This document shows, one piece after another, positions 11,616-24,800 of a stretch of DNA of 64,000 bases; positions within the stretch are counted from its first letter, which is position 1; each line of letters opens with the position of its first letter. The stretch comes from Rhodosorus marinus (Eukaryota > Rhodophyta > Stylonematophyceae > Stylonematales > Stylonemataceae), in NCBI GenBank assembly GCA_029953675.1, contig JAMWBK010000002.1, forward strand, positions 1,302,001 through 1,366,000. Direction: 5' to 3'. Under the pieces are notes generated by a model, which saw only the letters and a program-made list of their open reading frames with translations, ran no database searches and was not told the origin of the DNA. Made by a program: the position numbers and the translations under genes.

Positions 11616-13910
11616 GGAAATTATGAAAACTTCGTTAAATATGGTTGACGTCGTCTTAAGTTGACTTGGGAAGCACCTAACTGCTCTACAAGATCACCAG
11701 TTCCTGATGAGAGGATCACTCGCCGCTTTCGATAAAAAAATGCCACTGAAGGGAGCTGTTAGGCGTGGAGATGATCGCACTTAAACATGGCGCCGTTCCC
11801 AGTGCTTTGGATTTCAATCCTTGCAAATGGGAAATCGAATTTCATCGGGTTTTTGCAGAGTTCATCCGCAGATTAACGTGGATCGAAGAGCGCTAGTTCA
11901 GCTTGTGGCTTTATGGAAAAGACATCCTCACGCCATAAGGCGAGTAATGCTCAATGATTACTAGGAAAACTAGCACCAGCGGTGGGAGAATTGTGCCATG
12001 TTTAAGCAATGTCGAGTCAGTTGGGGACCTTTTGAGGCCACCTCCTACAGCTTGTGAATTCCAGAGTTCTACCATGATTTGTATATCACAGCCATTTGAG
12101 TGTCAACACACCACGTAGAGGGGACGCCCTTTGACCACGACTATACCACCAAAAGTCGAATGTGTGCTGGGTAGTTTGTAGTCCTTGAGGGGTCGTATTA
12201 GGTAGTCGGGTGTTTGGATGGAGGTTAACAGTTAGGGGGTTACCAGGTCGAGAGGGTCAATACCAGAGGACGCGCCTCGAGAATGGTCGTACCCATATTC
12301 TCGCTGCACGAGACATTACGCCGTGACCACCCATGCTTCCAAGAGGATCCCGGCGCTCTGTACTTCTGCTCGCAAAAAAAGTTATGGAATGATTGCCTCC
12401 AGCAGGAGCTCCTAACGTCCTTGCATAGAGAGCCGCGGGGTAGGATAGATTTGAGCTTGAAAATCTTCATCTGTAAACAACATCTTTGAACCCTCCTCTT
12501 CGAGAAATGGGGGGTCGACGGAGTCCTCGTACGCCTTACGAGAGCTGCTGTAAATGTTACGCCACTAGACGAGATGCTATCCTGCTTGGAAGTTGGTAAA
12601 ATTTCTGACAGATCGATATCCCCTTGTGCCAGTTTGTGGTTCACGTCGTCGGGCTGGTGGCCGTATCATTGCGGAATAGAAGAGCCCTTCCCTCTTGTTT
12701 CGTCCCGGAGGTGAGGTAGAAGCGGCATACGACATGGCATACCGAGTAAACGGTTTTCAGAAAGTAGAAGCATTCGTCACCCTGTAAACGGCTTTCAGAA
12801 ATTTGGGATCGCGCAACCAAATGTAATCCCAACTCGCGCTTGGGCAGAGCCAGAACGTAAAGACGGCTTCTGAGCGTTTTCGGAACCCTCCAAACGGGAA
12901 CGATCTGTTCTCTGGGGAGAGGTTCTGTTCATTAGGGCTTCTTTATTCACCTCTCTTACTGAATAACTCTCCATAGATTTCTGTGTACATGGAAGAACGA
13001 GCACAGGGTCCCTCTTGGAGGCATTGGTTGTGGACGGCGAGCTAGGACCTCGTGGGGCGGCAGTATTTTTGGGTGTTGCAAGAGGACATGTTATCACACT
13101 GCAAGTTGACAAAATTTTGAAACATCCATATCACCTGCTGCCCTTTCTCGTGGTTCTCGTTTCCCGCTAGTGGCAGCACCATTGTGGAATAGGACAAAAC
13201 TTCCCGTTCCGATGATCGTCAGTCCGATCATTCTCCAGGAGAATCAAGGGAGAAACGACATTTGGCACTTTGCACATTTCAGGAGAGAGTAGTCTTTAGA
13301 AAACTGGGAGCGATGAGCTGAGCATTCCAGCAGAGAATGCGACGTCGTCCCACCATTGAGCTTGTTCACCACGCAAGCTAAAGTGCAAGTTGGCATCCAC
13401 CGATTTTGTAAGAGAAACGGTTCCCATTCCGAGGTTACAATTCCAAGCACCAGGACCCGCCAACTAGCTCGCCGGGCTCTATAGCGCTTGCTCCGCTGGT
13501 CACTACCAGCCATGTCCACAGAGGACGGTCAGCATATGGAGGCTATCTCGGCAGCGGTGAACCTTCCACTCAATAGCCTTTCGTGGACACCAGGCAATAT
13601 TTCTCATTAAACATGTTTCACGATAAAACATTTCCCCATAATCAATTTACCCACCAAAAAGTCGACACGTGTCCAATATTTCGATATCGATAAAATAAAA
13701 TCAAAGGCTCCTGACTGTTTCGAGCTATTTCCTTTTTTGAGTTTTCATAGTATTATTTTTGAAATAATTTAGTCCCCTGTTAAATATTCTAAAATATATG
13801 TAATCCTGAACATATATTTAATGAACTTCGATGTTTCCTTTTTGGGAGTGGGCAGGGGATCTCCCCGATCACTCACCGCGCAGGCCGCACCAAGGCAGGA
13901 ACAGTACACA
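11616..13910. other. Intergenic, possible retroelement debris
   Basis: Frames on the minus strand (12240-12644 and 13244-13519) are unrecognised. A stretch reading VNHKLAQGDIDLSEILPT recalls the end of a Copia RNase H domain but is too weak to call. Confidence 0.35.
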
Positions 13911-14400
13911 AGCTTTACGCTTTAGGCTAGCCATAGTACAATGCAATAGTACGGCTTCCTTTGATTCGCGCAAGCCTACATGCTGCCGGTGTACCTTCGA
14001 AAGACAGTTTAGGTGACGTCCAGTCCCTATTCGAGAGCGGAAGCGGGCGGAATACACCGGGACCGGGGATGGAAAACTAATCCGCTTTACGGTATCGGAT
14101 AGCTTCATTACCATGCCATAGTAAGGTTCCTGTGATTCGAACACGGTGCGAGCTGCCAGTGCCGTCGAAAGAATGTTTGGTGACGCCCAGTCCCTTCGGG
14201 GGTAGGGGGTGTCCCTTAGGGGGGGGCGGGGTGGGTGGGGCTGCACTCAGGAGGAGTACATCAGCTCTATGGTATCACATAGCCACAGTACAATGCCTAT
14301 AGTAAGGTTCCTGTGATTCGGACATGGTGCATGCTGCCTGTGGACTCGAATGATTGTTTGTGAGTCCATTCCCTGGGGGGTGCTTGTTTGACTGGAATAT
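13911..14400. repeat. Three-unit degenerate tandem repeat, about 170-190 bp period
   Basis: Three successive units share a block running CATAGTA, then GGTTCCTGTGATTCG, a GTGC.TGCTGCC-like block, a TCGAA block and TGACG.CCAGTCCC. The GATTCG landmark recurs at 13963, 14134 and 14325, so the period is 171 and then 191. Units two and three are the more alike. Unit two contains a TTCGAATCA string on the minus strand that resembles a tRNA B box, but no cloverleaf can be drawn. Confidence 0.75.
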
Positions 14401-17157
14401 GGCGCATTTTAGCCTGGGTTTCCCCTTTCTGGTCCAATGGGAAAGTAAGAGTCCAAGGTATATCATTGGGGAAGTCATAAACCGTCCGATAACATTTTGT
14501 CTGGTATAGACGATTAAATAATGGTCTTCATGGTCGGGAAGAAGTGATTTGCAAGTTCGCGGCTACCATTTGCTTATCAGTTTTTTTGAAGCTGGAAGAG
14601 CAAGGCTTACAAAGGTACGTGCAGAAGTGTGGCCTTGACTGAATGCGCGTGTCATCTTTCCCTCACAGCTCACAAAATCTCAGAGGCAGAATCCGTAGTA
14701 GCTATTCGCTCCTGACCAAACTGTTGCCGAGCACTAGATTCGCAGTAGTGAGATTTGGTTTAGATTCTTGTTCTCAAAACGGAATATGAATGGCATGATA
14801 GCGCATATGCACTACCACAATGCAAACAAGGTTACTGTTCCCCACGAAAAGGGGGGAATTTTCTCCTATCTTTCGAATCTTCAAGATTTCACGCGTGCCC
14901 CCGGGGCAGGGGCCTCTCCACCCGCCACGATGGTACTCAATATTTTAGTCACGGGCTGGGATGAGCGCGGTATCCAATTTGTGAGATTCTGATCGGATTT
15001 GCTCACCAGTATTGGCAGTACAAGCAACAACGTACAAATCGCCTCCCGGGATACATTGAAACCTGTATCAACTTATCATGTGTCATGCCTACAAGCGACG
15101 TCCGCTCACCCGAAAAGGGATAAATTTATATTTGCAAAAGAAAGCCATGGTTCAATGGACGGAAACAAAAACCATTGAAATTTGACCCAAATGCACTCCT
15201 TTCTTCTTTTTCACACAAACACACACACACCCCCCCCCAAAACAAAAACAGAGACGCTTACAGATGTTGTGGAAGGAACCATATGGCTTGCGTATACATC
15301 CCATAAAATATCAAATTTATTCTCTTTCGGAAATCCTGGTTCGCCATTCGCTCAGTTCCATACTGGGAGGCACTTGGGACTGTGCTTACATGGTCCGGGG
15401 GGGGGGGGAGGGGGTAAAGGACAATCCCCAAATTTGTTCTGAAATGCAGAGATCCCCAATGAAACATCAAAATGAATTTTGATTACCAGCTGTTTAGATT
15501 AAGCTAGACAATGTGAGTCTTAGACAATGTGTGTCGGACGACTGTAAACCATAAATATGGGTTTCCGTTCGTCCATGATCCTCTGATTTGACTACCGCCC
15601 GAGAAAAAAAGTCCGATTGCGTCCGATATAAGTCCGTTGGACATGAATTAAGGAATATTTAGGTGCTTTGTGTTCTGGCTTACATCTATTGTATGTTTGT
15701 CAGACCTGAAATAGAAAGCAAGAGGCAGGACTTGTCTGATAACGACCGATTGGTTTCCAATATTCCGCAAGTCAAAGTTGACTATTGATTGGATTTCAAT
15801 CTTCTTGTGGGACTCTATCTCCGTGCCATGCTCTTATCCAGACTGTCTTTGCTTCAAACATTCGAAGCCTAGAATTCTGAAACACCGCTGTTGGGGCTCC
15901 CGAACCCAAACATCCTTGATCGGGACCTTTTGCTAAAACCTCTCAGTTGTAGGGCTTAGATAGTGTTCGAAACCACGAGTTATAGAAGCTAAAGGTATTG
16001 GAGTGACGACAGTGACGACTAAGAAGGGGGGGTTCAGTTCTTAGAAAACAGTCGCCCTTAACGGTGCGAACAGGCAAGCATGGAAAACGGAGCAAAAAAG
16101 TAAGAAAGGAAAAAAGAAATAAAAGGAAATAAAAGACAACTTAGCCAATGAAGAAAGGGAAGAATCAAGCGTCAAAAGGTAATTCGGAGATGGTTGGCCG
16201 TAGCTTCCTCCCAACCATTATATAATCATAATTCAATATTCGAACTGGAGGGATTGATCACTGAAATAACGTTAATTGAACATCAGAGCGTTACCGCGGC
16301 AAGTATATCTGACCAAGAATCAGACACGGTTTTCAGTAGTATTTTAATGAAATAGTTTATGTATATCTACACTTATTTAATAGTTTATACCGGACAAAAT
16401 GTTATCGGACGATTTATGACTGCCCCAATGATATTCAACATGTAGCAAATTTGGGACCGTTGTCCACAGGGGGTCCTAATTCTGAGTCTTCGTCAGATGC
16501 ACCAATGTTCTACCTGTGTTGAGATATTACGTTCCGCAATACAAATTAGTCCGGGGGTGAACATGGATGTAAAAGAAAAAGAACACGAGGCACATCTATC
16601 TTGCTCCAGTCAATTGAACGGGTTACCCAACCTGCCTTCTGCTTTCCCCTTCCCTTGGGAAAAAGCGTGTACGATATTTTGTCCACCATCTGAAGATTTT
16701 TTCGCTCCGAAAAAATAGGCTGTCCTGACAAAAAAAACACGACAGTTTTTTTCAGTTTGCACAACTCGGCAAAGGGTGATACGCCCTACCCCCCTTAGCC
16801 CATCCCCGTGCCCACCCCCCCCTCCTTTCCGGCCTCTGGAGAGGTTATGGGGTGTAGCAAATCGTGTTTCTTATTTCAGTAACTGTCTTCAACCGGACAC
16901 CTTGGCTTATTGAAGTTAATTTTGCATTTGGACGATATTTTGCTGGAAATTAAGGTCCTCGGTGGACGTAGATTTTCGAATCTGGTCGAATAATTGAGTT
17001 ACACAGTCAGTCGCCGTCCGCACCCCCATTCCTTCCTAAATGCGCGAATTTGCTTTCATATAACTCTATTTTTTCGGGCTTGCAGTGAGTCTCCCACGAG
17101 TGAAGCTCGTTGAGTAGGAGTGCGCTGTTGTTAAACGCACTTCTAGCCGGTGTGGGT
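14401..17157. other. Intergenic
   Basis: No gene recognised. There is a short CA/C tract at 15212-15240 and a G-run at 15390-15410. The rest is AT-leaning with only short frames. Confidence 0.45.
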
Positions 17158-17160
17158 GGG

Positions 17161-17341
17161 TACAAGTTCAGGACGAAAGGTATTGAGAATTTAACAAGTT
17201 CATCGCTCATTTTTTTCTGGACTTGGTCGCCGAATATTATTTGCTAATCGACCTGACTTCATGATTGTTAACCGTACTGTTTCCGTTCATGGGTACGTTC
17301 AGGACGAAAGTTGCTGAAAATTTAATTAATTCACGATTCAT
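17161..17341. repeat. Degenerate direct repeat, two copies of about 50 bp
   Basis: Bases 17161-17210 and 17294-17341 share TTCAGGACGAAAG followed by a TTGA/TGAAAATTTAA.AA.TTCA block. On the minus strand the two copies read DELVKFSIPFVLN and RELIKFSATFVLN, so the resemblance extends to a translated level. Confidence 0.6.
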
Positions 17342-17636
17342 ATTGATTGCTCGACTTCGGCTCAGAATATGTACTTGCCAATATAATAGATATGACTCAA
17401 TGCCAGTGTTGCTAACCCCTGCAGTCTCCGTTCTTCCTTCTGTCATTGAATTGTCAAAGCTCCAAAGCCTTTATCTAGGGAAGATACTCTCATCTGACAG
17501 ATGTGCCAAGGGGCACAAGGTAATTTTAAGCATGTTCGCAAGGGTGCCAAGCTGTCCACAGCCAGCAAGCTCTGACCAATGGACCCGTCGTTGGGGTTAC
17601 CGTAGCATAGTCGCCATTCCACTTTGTATCAAAATC

Positions 17637-17764
17637 CGCCCGCAACCTTTGAGCGGAGGCTGAAAGTAGCAAGCTCTCCGCCGTCGCCAAGTTTCAGAAG
17701 TCGCCCCGTAACCTTTGAGCCAAAGCTGAAAGCAACAAGCCTCCGCCGTCACAAGTTCAGCGGT
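17637..17764. repeat. Tandem duplication of about 64 bp
   Basis: 17637-17701 and 17702-17764 are adjacent copies sharing AACCTTTGAGC, GCTGAAAG.A.CAAGC and CTCCGCCGTC. They differ by scattered substitutions and small gaps. Confidence 0.7.
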
Positions 17765-20700
17765 CGTCATTGTTAATACCGAGACAGCAACCCGGAGACA
17801 AAACCACGCTAAACACTGCGGTAATCCTCGGCTATTAAGCAAACCTCAGGCAGACCGTTTCTGGGATCTTAGCTCCCCGAGGTCTCCTAGATCTCTTCGC
17901 GATGAGTCTCTTCGAGGTCGGTCAAATGGGCGCTCCCGAGCAAGTACCAAAGACTGCGGGCTTAAAACTCGACCCCGCGATCATCGAGCGAGCCTCTCCC
18001 AGCTCGAAAAGACTTGAAAACCCTAAAGCTTCTGTTGGCCTGGGCAGTAGGAGCATTTGGAGCGGCTTCCTCTATCAATCTATGTCGCCTTGCTCGAGAG
18101 CATGTGTTTCTGCCTAGAAGGAAAGCATACTGCAGCAAGCCTCGTCGCAGATCACCGTAATCAATGTCGTTTGGATCAGCCGCCCTCGACTCGTTAATAA
18201 GGGAGGCCGGGCGTGGCGGGGTGCTTTCCACATTGCTGTTGCCAATTTTTGAACCCACAAGCCTTTTTGAACCCACAACAGCCTTACGACTAAAACTCCG
18301 GCGATCTAGCGAACCGGCCTGTTCTCAATCCGTGCGAAAGACTTCGTCATAGAATAAGAACCGAAACGTAAAGCGTTCTCGTGTGCTTTGGTAGAAACCA
18401 GGAGTCCGTCCAAAGCTGGTTAGCAAGGTATTCCCGCTGAAGGCGAAAGATTTCGCATCTTAGTCACAGAACTTGACGGATATCTTCCAATCAGAACGCT
18501 TGCATTTCACATTATATGTATAATTATATATATTTCTTTTCTTTTTAGTCAAGAGTTTGCTCTCGTCGGCTCGCCCTGAGCTGTGTAAGCGTCAAACAGG
18601 TGTTCGTTCTCTAGGTCTAGGGGGACCCTCAAAGCATCCGCTTTCGGTTTCAGTATTCTTTGTATTCAAGAAAATAAGACATGATATGATTTTTAAAAAG
18701 AAAACAAACGACCACCCCTCGGAGTACAAACCAGTGCCGAGCCTTGAATCTTACTACGTGCAGCGATTAGATCTTTTTGGGGGGGTTGTATCAGTTTTTT
18801 TACCCTTTCGAGTGCTTTTCCATATCAGTAAGGAGGAAAAGAGACCCAAGATCGCCTTCAGCTCCAAACCATTAAATTGCCGTCCCGAGAATCATCGGAA
18901 GAAAAAACAGAAAAAAACATAGCACGCCCCTCGGCTCAACGGCCGCTCCTTTCCCTTCAACTCATAGGGAGGCCTCGCAACCTACTGCAATTTGGTCCAT
19001 GTTTTTGATCAAGTACACAGTACCTATGTACTAAAAAATGTCCCTCCCCCTGCCAAAAAAACAAACAAAGCTTAGCTAACCCTAAACCTGCCGCTCTTTT
19101 CCTTTCAATCATAGCAGAACCGCGATCCGCCTCAGCCTTTTCTTTTTTTGAGCAAATAATAAACCCTTCCGTCAAGTTTTCCAACCCCTCTTATTCGAAC
19201 CCAACCCCCTCCCCCCCCTCTACAGAAGCAAGCTTTCTGAATCCTGCCCTCGATTCATTTTGAATCCTAAACCCACAAAAATGTAGAAAAACATATGTAT
19301 CTCTATTAAACCTATTGCGGCACGAGGATACCCCAACTCACGCAATATAAGTTCTATTTATTGATATTTTAGGACTACTATTGGACGATATCGCCCTTTA
19401 TGGCACGCTCTAGATGTGTTTCTTAGCTCAAGAAGAAAAGCGAGAATAGTTTTTAGTTAAAAGAAATTACGTCAGGAATTTTTTTAGTTCAAGAAATTAA
19501 GGCAGTATCGGTTCCTCTAAGTGAGGTTCCATCGCTTCATCCTCTTTTTTTTCCCTGCAAACTGTTTCTTGTGTACCGGACGATCTGATCACATACTCCT
19601 CAGGTGACAAAATACTCTATAAGATTCCCCGGATCCCCTTTTTTTGGAGGGGAGCTAAACTTCGTCATAGACTCCAAGCCTCAGCGATAGTAAAACGACT
19701 CAAAAATAACAAATTTTCAAAAAGTGGAACCAATAGAGTAGCGTCGGATCGAGGGTGAAAGCATGATTGAAATATTCTACCCATTTATATATAGCTTCAT
19801 TGCCTGCCGTCATATACTCGTTTAAATTAAATCATAGATATATCTTGATAAGAATATTAGCCTTTTCTTTTGTACGAGAAAGTAAGTTCAAAAAGGGTTG
19901 AAATTATGCTGGTTTCCTTTTTTTCTTCCATAGATATTGAACTACAGAATAATATGAAGGTACAACTATGAATTTTCATTTATGATTCAGGATTCCGAGG
20001 ACAGAGTCAAGAACTCGGTTTTCATTCGCATTCGGGGTTTTATAGATCGAATCTCTTTCTTCTAGTTTTTCTGGAACACTTGTCCTCCTCTCGGCATTTC
20101 GAAAGGAATAGAAAAAACAAAAACAAAATTCGGCTTTCAGTTAAAGGAGGGGGGGGATGGGTTGCGGGTGGGGGTTTTCAGGGGTATACTTTTCGACCGA
20201 AGTCAGGTTCCAAAAAAAGCCTTCTATGACTACAGTGTCAAAGTGACGTCATGGCTGAAATTTCCCAATACTCCCGTCCAAAGTGCCCGCACCCAGTGAC
20301 CTTCAACCAAACTTTTTTTCCCAACATTGTTTGATGATTTTTTGGGGGTTGTTTGTTTCCCGGACGGGCTGAGTTTCCAGACCCTGGGTTCAAAACACCC
20401 ACGAAAAAAGAGTGTCCGAAGGAAATCACACCACCCGGTGCGGAGAATCTCGTGGAAAAAAAGAATTAGGATGGGTAGAAAAAACATGAGGCGATTTCGG
20501 GGCCGTTTTTTTCTTTCGAAAGATTGGGCGAACCCATTGAGGCGGAGCGTCTACAAAATCATTCATTGATTACGGGTACAAAAAAAATTAAAAAGGAAAA
20601 AAATAGAAAGAGAGCCATCCCATCGTCTAGGCGAAGCCGTGCCTTGGAGGAATCCTTCCTACCGTGTGAGCTATTGAGTGAATGGTGGGAACCCAACTGT

Positions 20701-20913
20701 TCTTGAGGTTCCAAAAAAAGATGTTCCGAACTGTGCACTATACGATTGGGATTTGGCTCGCGGGTTTGGATTTGGATGCATGGAGATGTAACCCTAAGAT
20801 CGACTTTTTTCTACGAAAACGAGAATAAGGCCAAGGGCGCAGGGTTCACAGATTTCCGAGCAAAAAAAGGATTCCTGCGGACATGTCTGGTTCCCGTACC
20901 TTCAGACGAAGGG
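17765..20913. other. Intergenic, mononucleotide-rich
   Basis: No gene recognised. An 18-bp near-perfect tandem pair (TTTTTGAACCCACAAGCC) lies at 18246-18283. From about 18.5 to 20.9 kb the DNA is rich in A, T, C and G runs with an AT-rich core at 19.3-20.1 kb. A minus-strand frame at 17962-18276 (104 codons) is unrecognised. Confidence 0.45.
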
Positions 20914-20920
20914 TATATAT
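20914..20920 (+). promoter_or_regulatory. Candidate TATA box for the MYB gene
   Basis: TATATATA lies about 135 bp upstream of the MYB start codon. It is isolated within a G/T-rich flank, but the position relative to a transcription start is unknown. Confidence 0.35.
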
Positions 20921-21053
20921 ACTGACTTCCATGCCCGACTATTCACAATCTTGAGCATGGTGGGGAGTAAGGAGGAGAGCAAAAGGAGTGAAGCATTTGG
21001 AAAAGATTGTCGAAAGGTTTTTGCTCTTTCCTAATACATAGCACTTTCGACAT

Positions 21054-21842
21054 ATGACCGTGAGCATGGGTGTTGAGAAGACGACGAAGAGGGTCAAGGT
21101 GGTTAAAGACCCATGGACAGCCGAGCAGGACCAGCAGCTCACTATGCTGGTGTCCACCTCTGGGCTACGCTCCTGGACGAAGATTGCTAGGTGCCTAGAG
21201 AGAAGAACAGGCAAGCAATGCCGGGAGAGATGGTTGAACTACCTGGATCCGAGGATCAAGCATGATGCTTGGACCCACGAAGAAGACATGCTCCTGATAC
21301 AGCTACAAACAAAGTACAGGAATAAGTGGGCTGCGATCTCGAAGTTCATGGATGGCCGCACCGACAATGCGATTAAGAACAGGTGGAACTCCGCACTGAA
21401 GAGGATTGTAGAGAACGTGAATGAACAGAACGCAACGAGTCCGATGACACCGAAGGACTCCCATGTATCATCCGGGTTCGGAGTTGAAATGATGAACTCT
21501 AGCGACGAAAGCTCGTTGGCATCCAGCCCCGTCGAAGCGGTTTTCGACGCCCGCACTTCGCGAAAGATGAGCGAAATCGATACTGTATTCGCGGATACTT
21601 TGAACTTCGGTCAATTTCACGTATCGGACAAAGTCCAGGAGAGTGTAGCAGCTCCAAGGACGGACGACAAAGCTTTCTGGGGTGTAGTACCTGAGCACGC
21701 CTACTCATCGCGTTTTCTTGATGATGTGCTAGAGCAATGTGTGGATTCGTCCGTATGCTCGGAATTGGAATCACCATCAACATGGACAGACAATTTGCTT
21801 CACCCCGCTCAGGAGGAGTTGAACTGGACAAAATCTTTTTAG
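21054..21842 (+). CDS. R2R3-MYB transcription factor
   Basis: A single-exon gene of 262 residues. Two MYB repeats bind DNA. Repeat 2 has its tryptophans at residues 21, 41 and 60 (within WTKIARCLERRTGKQCRERW). Repeat 3 has them at 73, 92 and 111 (within WAAISKFMDGRTDNAIKNRW). The first position of repeat 3 is tryptophan, as in animal c-MYB, whereas land-plant R2R3 proteins usually have F or I there. The C-terminal half is acidic and serine-rich with no known motif, as expected of an activation region. The start could be residue 1 or the methionine at residue 5. It is the only complete coding sequence in the window without introns, and it stands alone in a gene-poor, repeat-rich stretch. The targets cannot be inferred. 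Confidence 0.95.
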   Translation: MTVSMGVEKTTKRVKVVKDPWTAEQDQQLTMLVSTSGLRSWTKIARCLERRTGKQCRERWLNYLDPRIKHDAWTHEEDMLLIQLQTKYRNKWAAISKFMDGRTDNAIKNRWNSALKRIVENVNEQNATSPMTPKDSHVSSGFGVEMMNSSDESSLASSPVEAVFDARTSRKMSEIDTVFADTLNFGQFHVSDKVQESVAAPRTDDKAFWGVVPEHAYSSRFLDDVLEQCVDSSVCSELESPSTWTDNLLHPAQEELNWTKSF

Positions 21843-24800
21843 ACAGACGGGAGATGCAAGAATTGTAGATATGCAAATATGACTTCTGCATTGGGGCTTA
21901 CAGACCAATGAAGATCCATTAAATTTATTGTATTTTTTGGTAATTACTCGTTCAAACGGAAATGCGGTCTATCCTTTCTCGATGAAATACTGCCTATAAG
22001 GCGTGATCGGCGCAGTCTCTTAAGAATTTACCTCTGACCTCGGTAGTCCCGGCCTGAGAACAACACATACCGGTTCTGGCTGAGAAGACGCAACAGTTTT
22101 CGTTGAAATCGCGAAGCCCAGTACTCCCTTTACAGCGGAAAAGTTCCTGTTTGGGGTTTCCTGGGTGATCCTTCAGAGGAGTGAATACGACTACTTCAGT
22201 TTCCTGAGGTGCACTTGAGACAGCTGGGCTTCGAGCCCCGGAAGTGGCGGCACCCCAGTTTCTCTACAAAACAGCAGTTCGCACATGTTAGCAGGTGTTG
22301 ATTTTCCCGCTCCTCCGCAAAGCACCGCGAAAACTGATTGTCTAACGGTTCGAAGGAGGAAGGATCCCGGTTGCACATATACTGACGCCAAAAATCGGGC
22401 CTGATTTCCAGCCTGAGCTCACAAACCGTATTTAGAAACATGCATGTCGAGCACCAAAGAAAGAAAGAGGTCACAAAGTTCGCATAGGATTCTGCACTTG
22501 CTCGCTTCGTCAAGTGTTTTTTCGAAAGCCAAGATGTCCTTCACCGAAGCAAATACAAATCAATCTACCGCCGGCTTGTTTTGCCCCCATAAGCGAACCG
22601 GCAACCCACCCTCTTACCATGTTCTCCGAAGAGCAACGGCCGTCTCCCGAGAACATGCATCGCAAAAACACTTTTCCATCGCCGGTGCCCGGTCAACCAT
22701 TGCCTTGAGAAAAAAGGCGTGCTAACAATCGACAAGATAATAGGTTATCGGTGATCGAGAAGAGGGGTGCCAGCACGACGCTCATGAGTCCCTCAAACTT
22801 ATCACCAGCTAAAATCATTATTTTCAAGAAATCTGTTCAATTTCTCAATTTGTTTTTATTTTTGGGCTAGGAATATGGACCTATTGAGTTACCGTGTACG
22901 TGTGTTTTGGATCCTCGAGCTTTAGGCTCCCGGTTTCTCTCAAGCGGATTAGGAGGTGATGAAATCGAGCGGAACCCCTGACGAACTTGTGCGAATAAAT
23001 CGCCGTCTATTTTTCAATTTTGGTCAGAAACTTGAGTTCCAGAGCATTACTAATTTCGACACTGAGTGAGCCTCTGCTGATCGCGGTTGTTAGAGGTGGA
23101 GTTACCTGAACCCCAAAATCAGGGTGAAGATTGATGTGAAGGTGGTAACTTCCTGCATCGTGACCGACAACCAAAAGTCCAGGTGAATGTCAACTGCCGC
23201 CGACAATCCTCATCGCCTTGATACCAGGAAAGTGGACGCAATAGCTGTGTTGTAGAAAGGAGCTGGAGCCAACTTCCCCGCACGTGGTGAGAACGATGTA
23301 GTGATGGGGTTGGATACAAAGATTCTACTACGGAGATCTAAAAACGATGAACTTCGATTAAACTCGCGGAGGTCCTGATGCAGCATTCCCCTACAGCTAC
23401 CATCTGATCCCATCATTTTTACCGTCTTCACTTCTTGTCATATGTATATCTATGGTCTCAATAGATTCACTTTTTTTGTACCCAGCGAATCTCTTGGCCC
23501 ACGATGCTCAAGACAAAAAAAAATTCCATTCCCTTCCTTTTCCTCACCATATAGAAGACTTGTTCTGAGTCTCACTCTTGTACACAAACTCAACCCCTCG
23601 TATGTCTTTTTTTTTTTAATCTTCCGAGTAAAAACTAACATTCTTGATATGACGCACATCGTCAAACGATCACTAGAACGCAATCAGCTGGCTGCATGCC
23701 AACTGCCAAATTCTCAGTTGGGGGCGGGCATCGTGTTCACCCCTCTTGCGCCATATTTTTCACGACCATAAAAATACATTCATTTTTTACCATCATGTGG
23801 ATGTCACTGTTTATTTTCATAATCAAACAGGCGACGACGAGCACTGAAAAATCATTAGAACTTAAAATAAAGAAAAAAGCATGTTCGATCACCTCCCCCC
23901 CCCACTGGGCACTGAAGTACTTATCAATCTTTCATTAAAATATTCTTACTTTTTCATGCACTGGGACTATTTCTCTAGATTTCTTTTCATCGTGTGCTTA
24001 AATTCTAATTTGTAAAGTATTTCTTGCGGACAACAGTAAAAATGATAATTTTTCCGCAGCCTAAGTAAACGGCTCAATCAAAATCACATGCACTTACGTA
24101 TTCTTCTCAGAGGGAGAGGGGCCCCGGGGCGGAGGGTTTGGCCGGGGGGGGGGAGGAGGGTGGGTACTGGAATCACGGAGTGATATGTGTTCAACAAAAT
24201 TTCATATCTATGAAAAGGCCGCGAACGGTCGGTCAATCCACAATCCCGAGTAATCTTTAGTTGGTTTTAGAAAAGAAGAAAAAAGGGGGCAGTGTTCTCT
24301 TTAATGATAAAATAAAATTTACGCAAGTTGGGGTGTGCGTCGGTGTGGATAGAGAATCTTATTGTGTTTTCTGAGTTTTGCAAATTTTACGGAGCTTCTA
24401 CGTAGACTAAAACATGTGTAAGTTCTGTTGCGAACATAGGGTGAAAAAATTACGTAATTGAGGTAGTGTTCCCCAGGAGGCCCCAAAACGCTTTTTTTAA
24501 GCAGTGATCTAGAGTATAATTTTCCTTGTTGGGTCTGAAACTGTTTAGCAGTTTCTTTTGCCGTGCGAAATCCATCATCACAAGTATATTGGGTTGTTGC
24601 TCTCCTGGCTCTCATCCCCTCGGGTGCGGACAAGTACGGGCAGATGCCCGGATTAGCACAGTTGAAGTGCAAAAGACCTCTCTTTCATCAGATTGACAAG
24701 TTTGTCCAACCGGCAATGAAAACGGCCGCTGAACAACTCTCCGACGTTGCAGTCCAATCGCATGCTGAATTCTACTTGTCGTATGCTCGTTGTATTGATG

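Noticed and set aside
12240-12832. Possible Copia RNase H end on the minus strand
   Set aside because: Only a loose resemblance over about 18 residues; no catalytic residues or neighbouring domains could be seen.
14101-14180. tRNA-like B box in the tandem repeat
   Set aside because: No A box at the right distance and no acceptor stem or cloverleaf; at most a decayed SINE trace.
20370-20402. T-arm-like GGGTTCAAAACACCC
   Set aside because: Loop sequence does not fit a T loop and no other tRNA arms are found around it.
18500-20900. Suspected organelle DNA insertion because of AT-rich, homopolymer-rich sequence
   Set aside because: No plastid or mitochondrial gene, tRNA or rRNA could be recognised in it.
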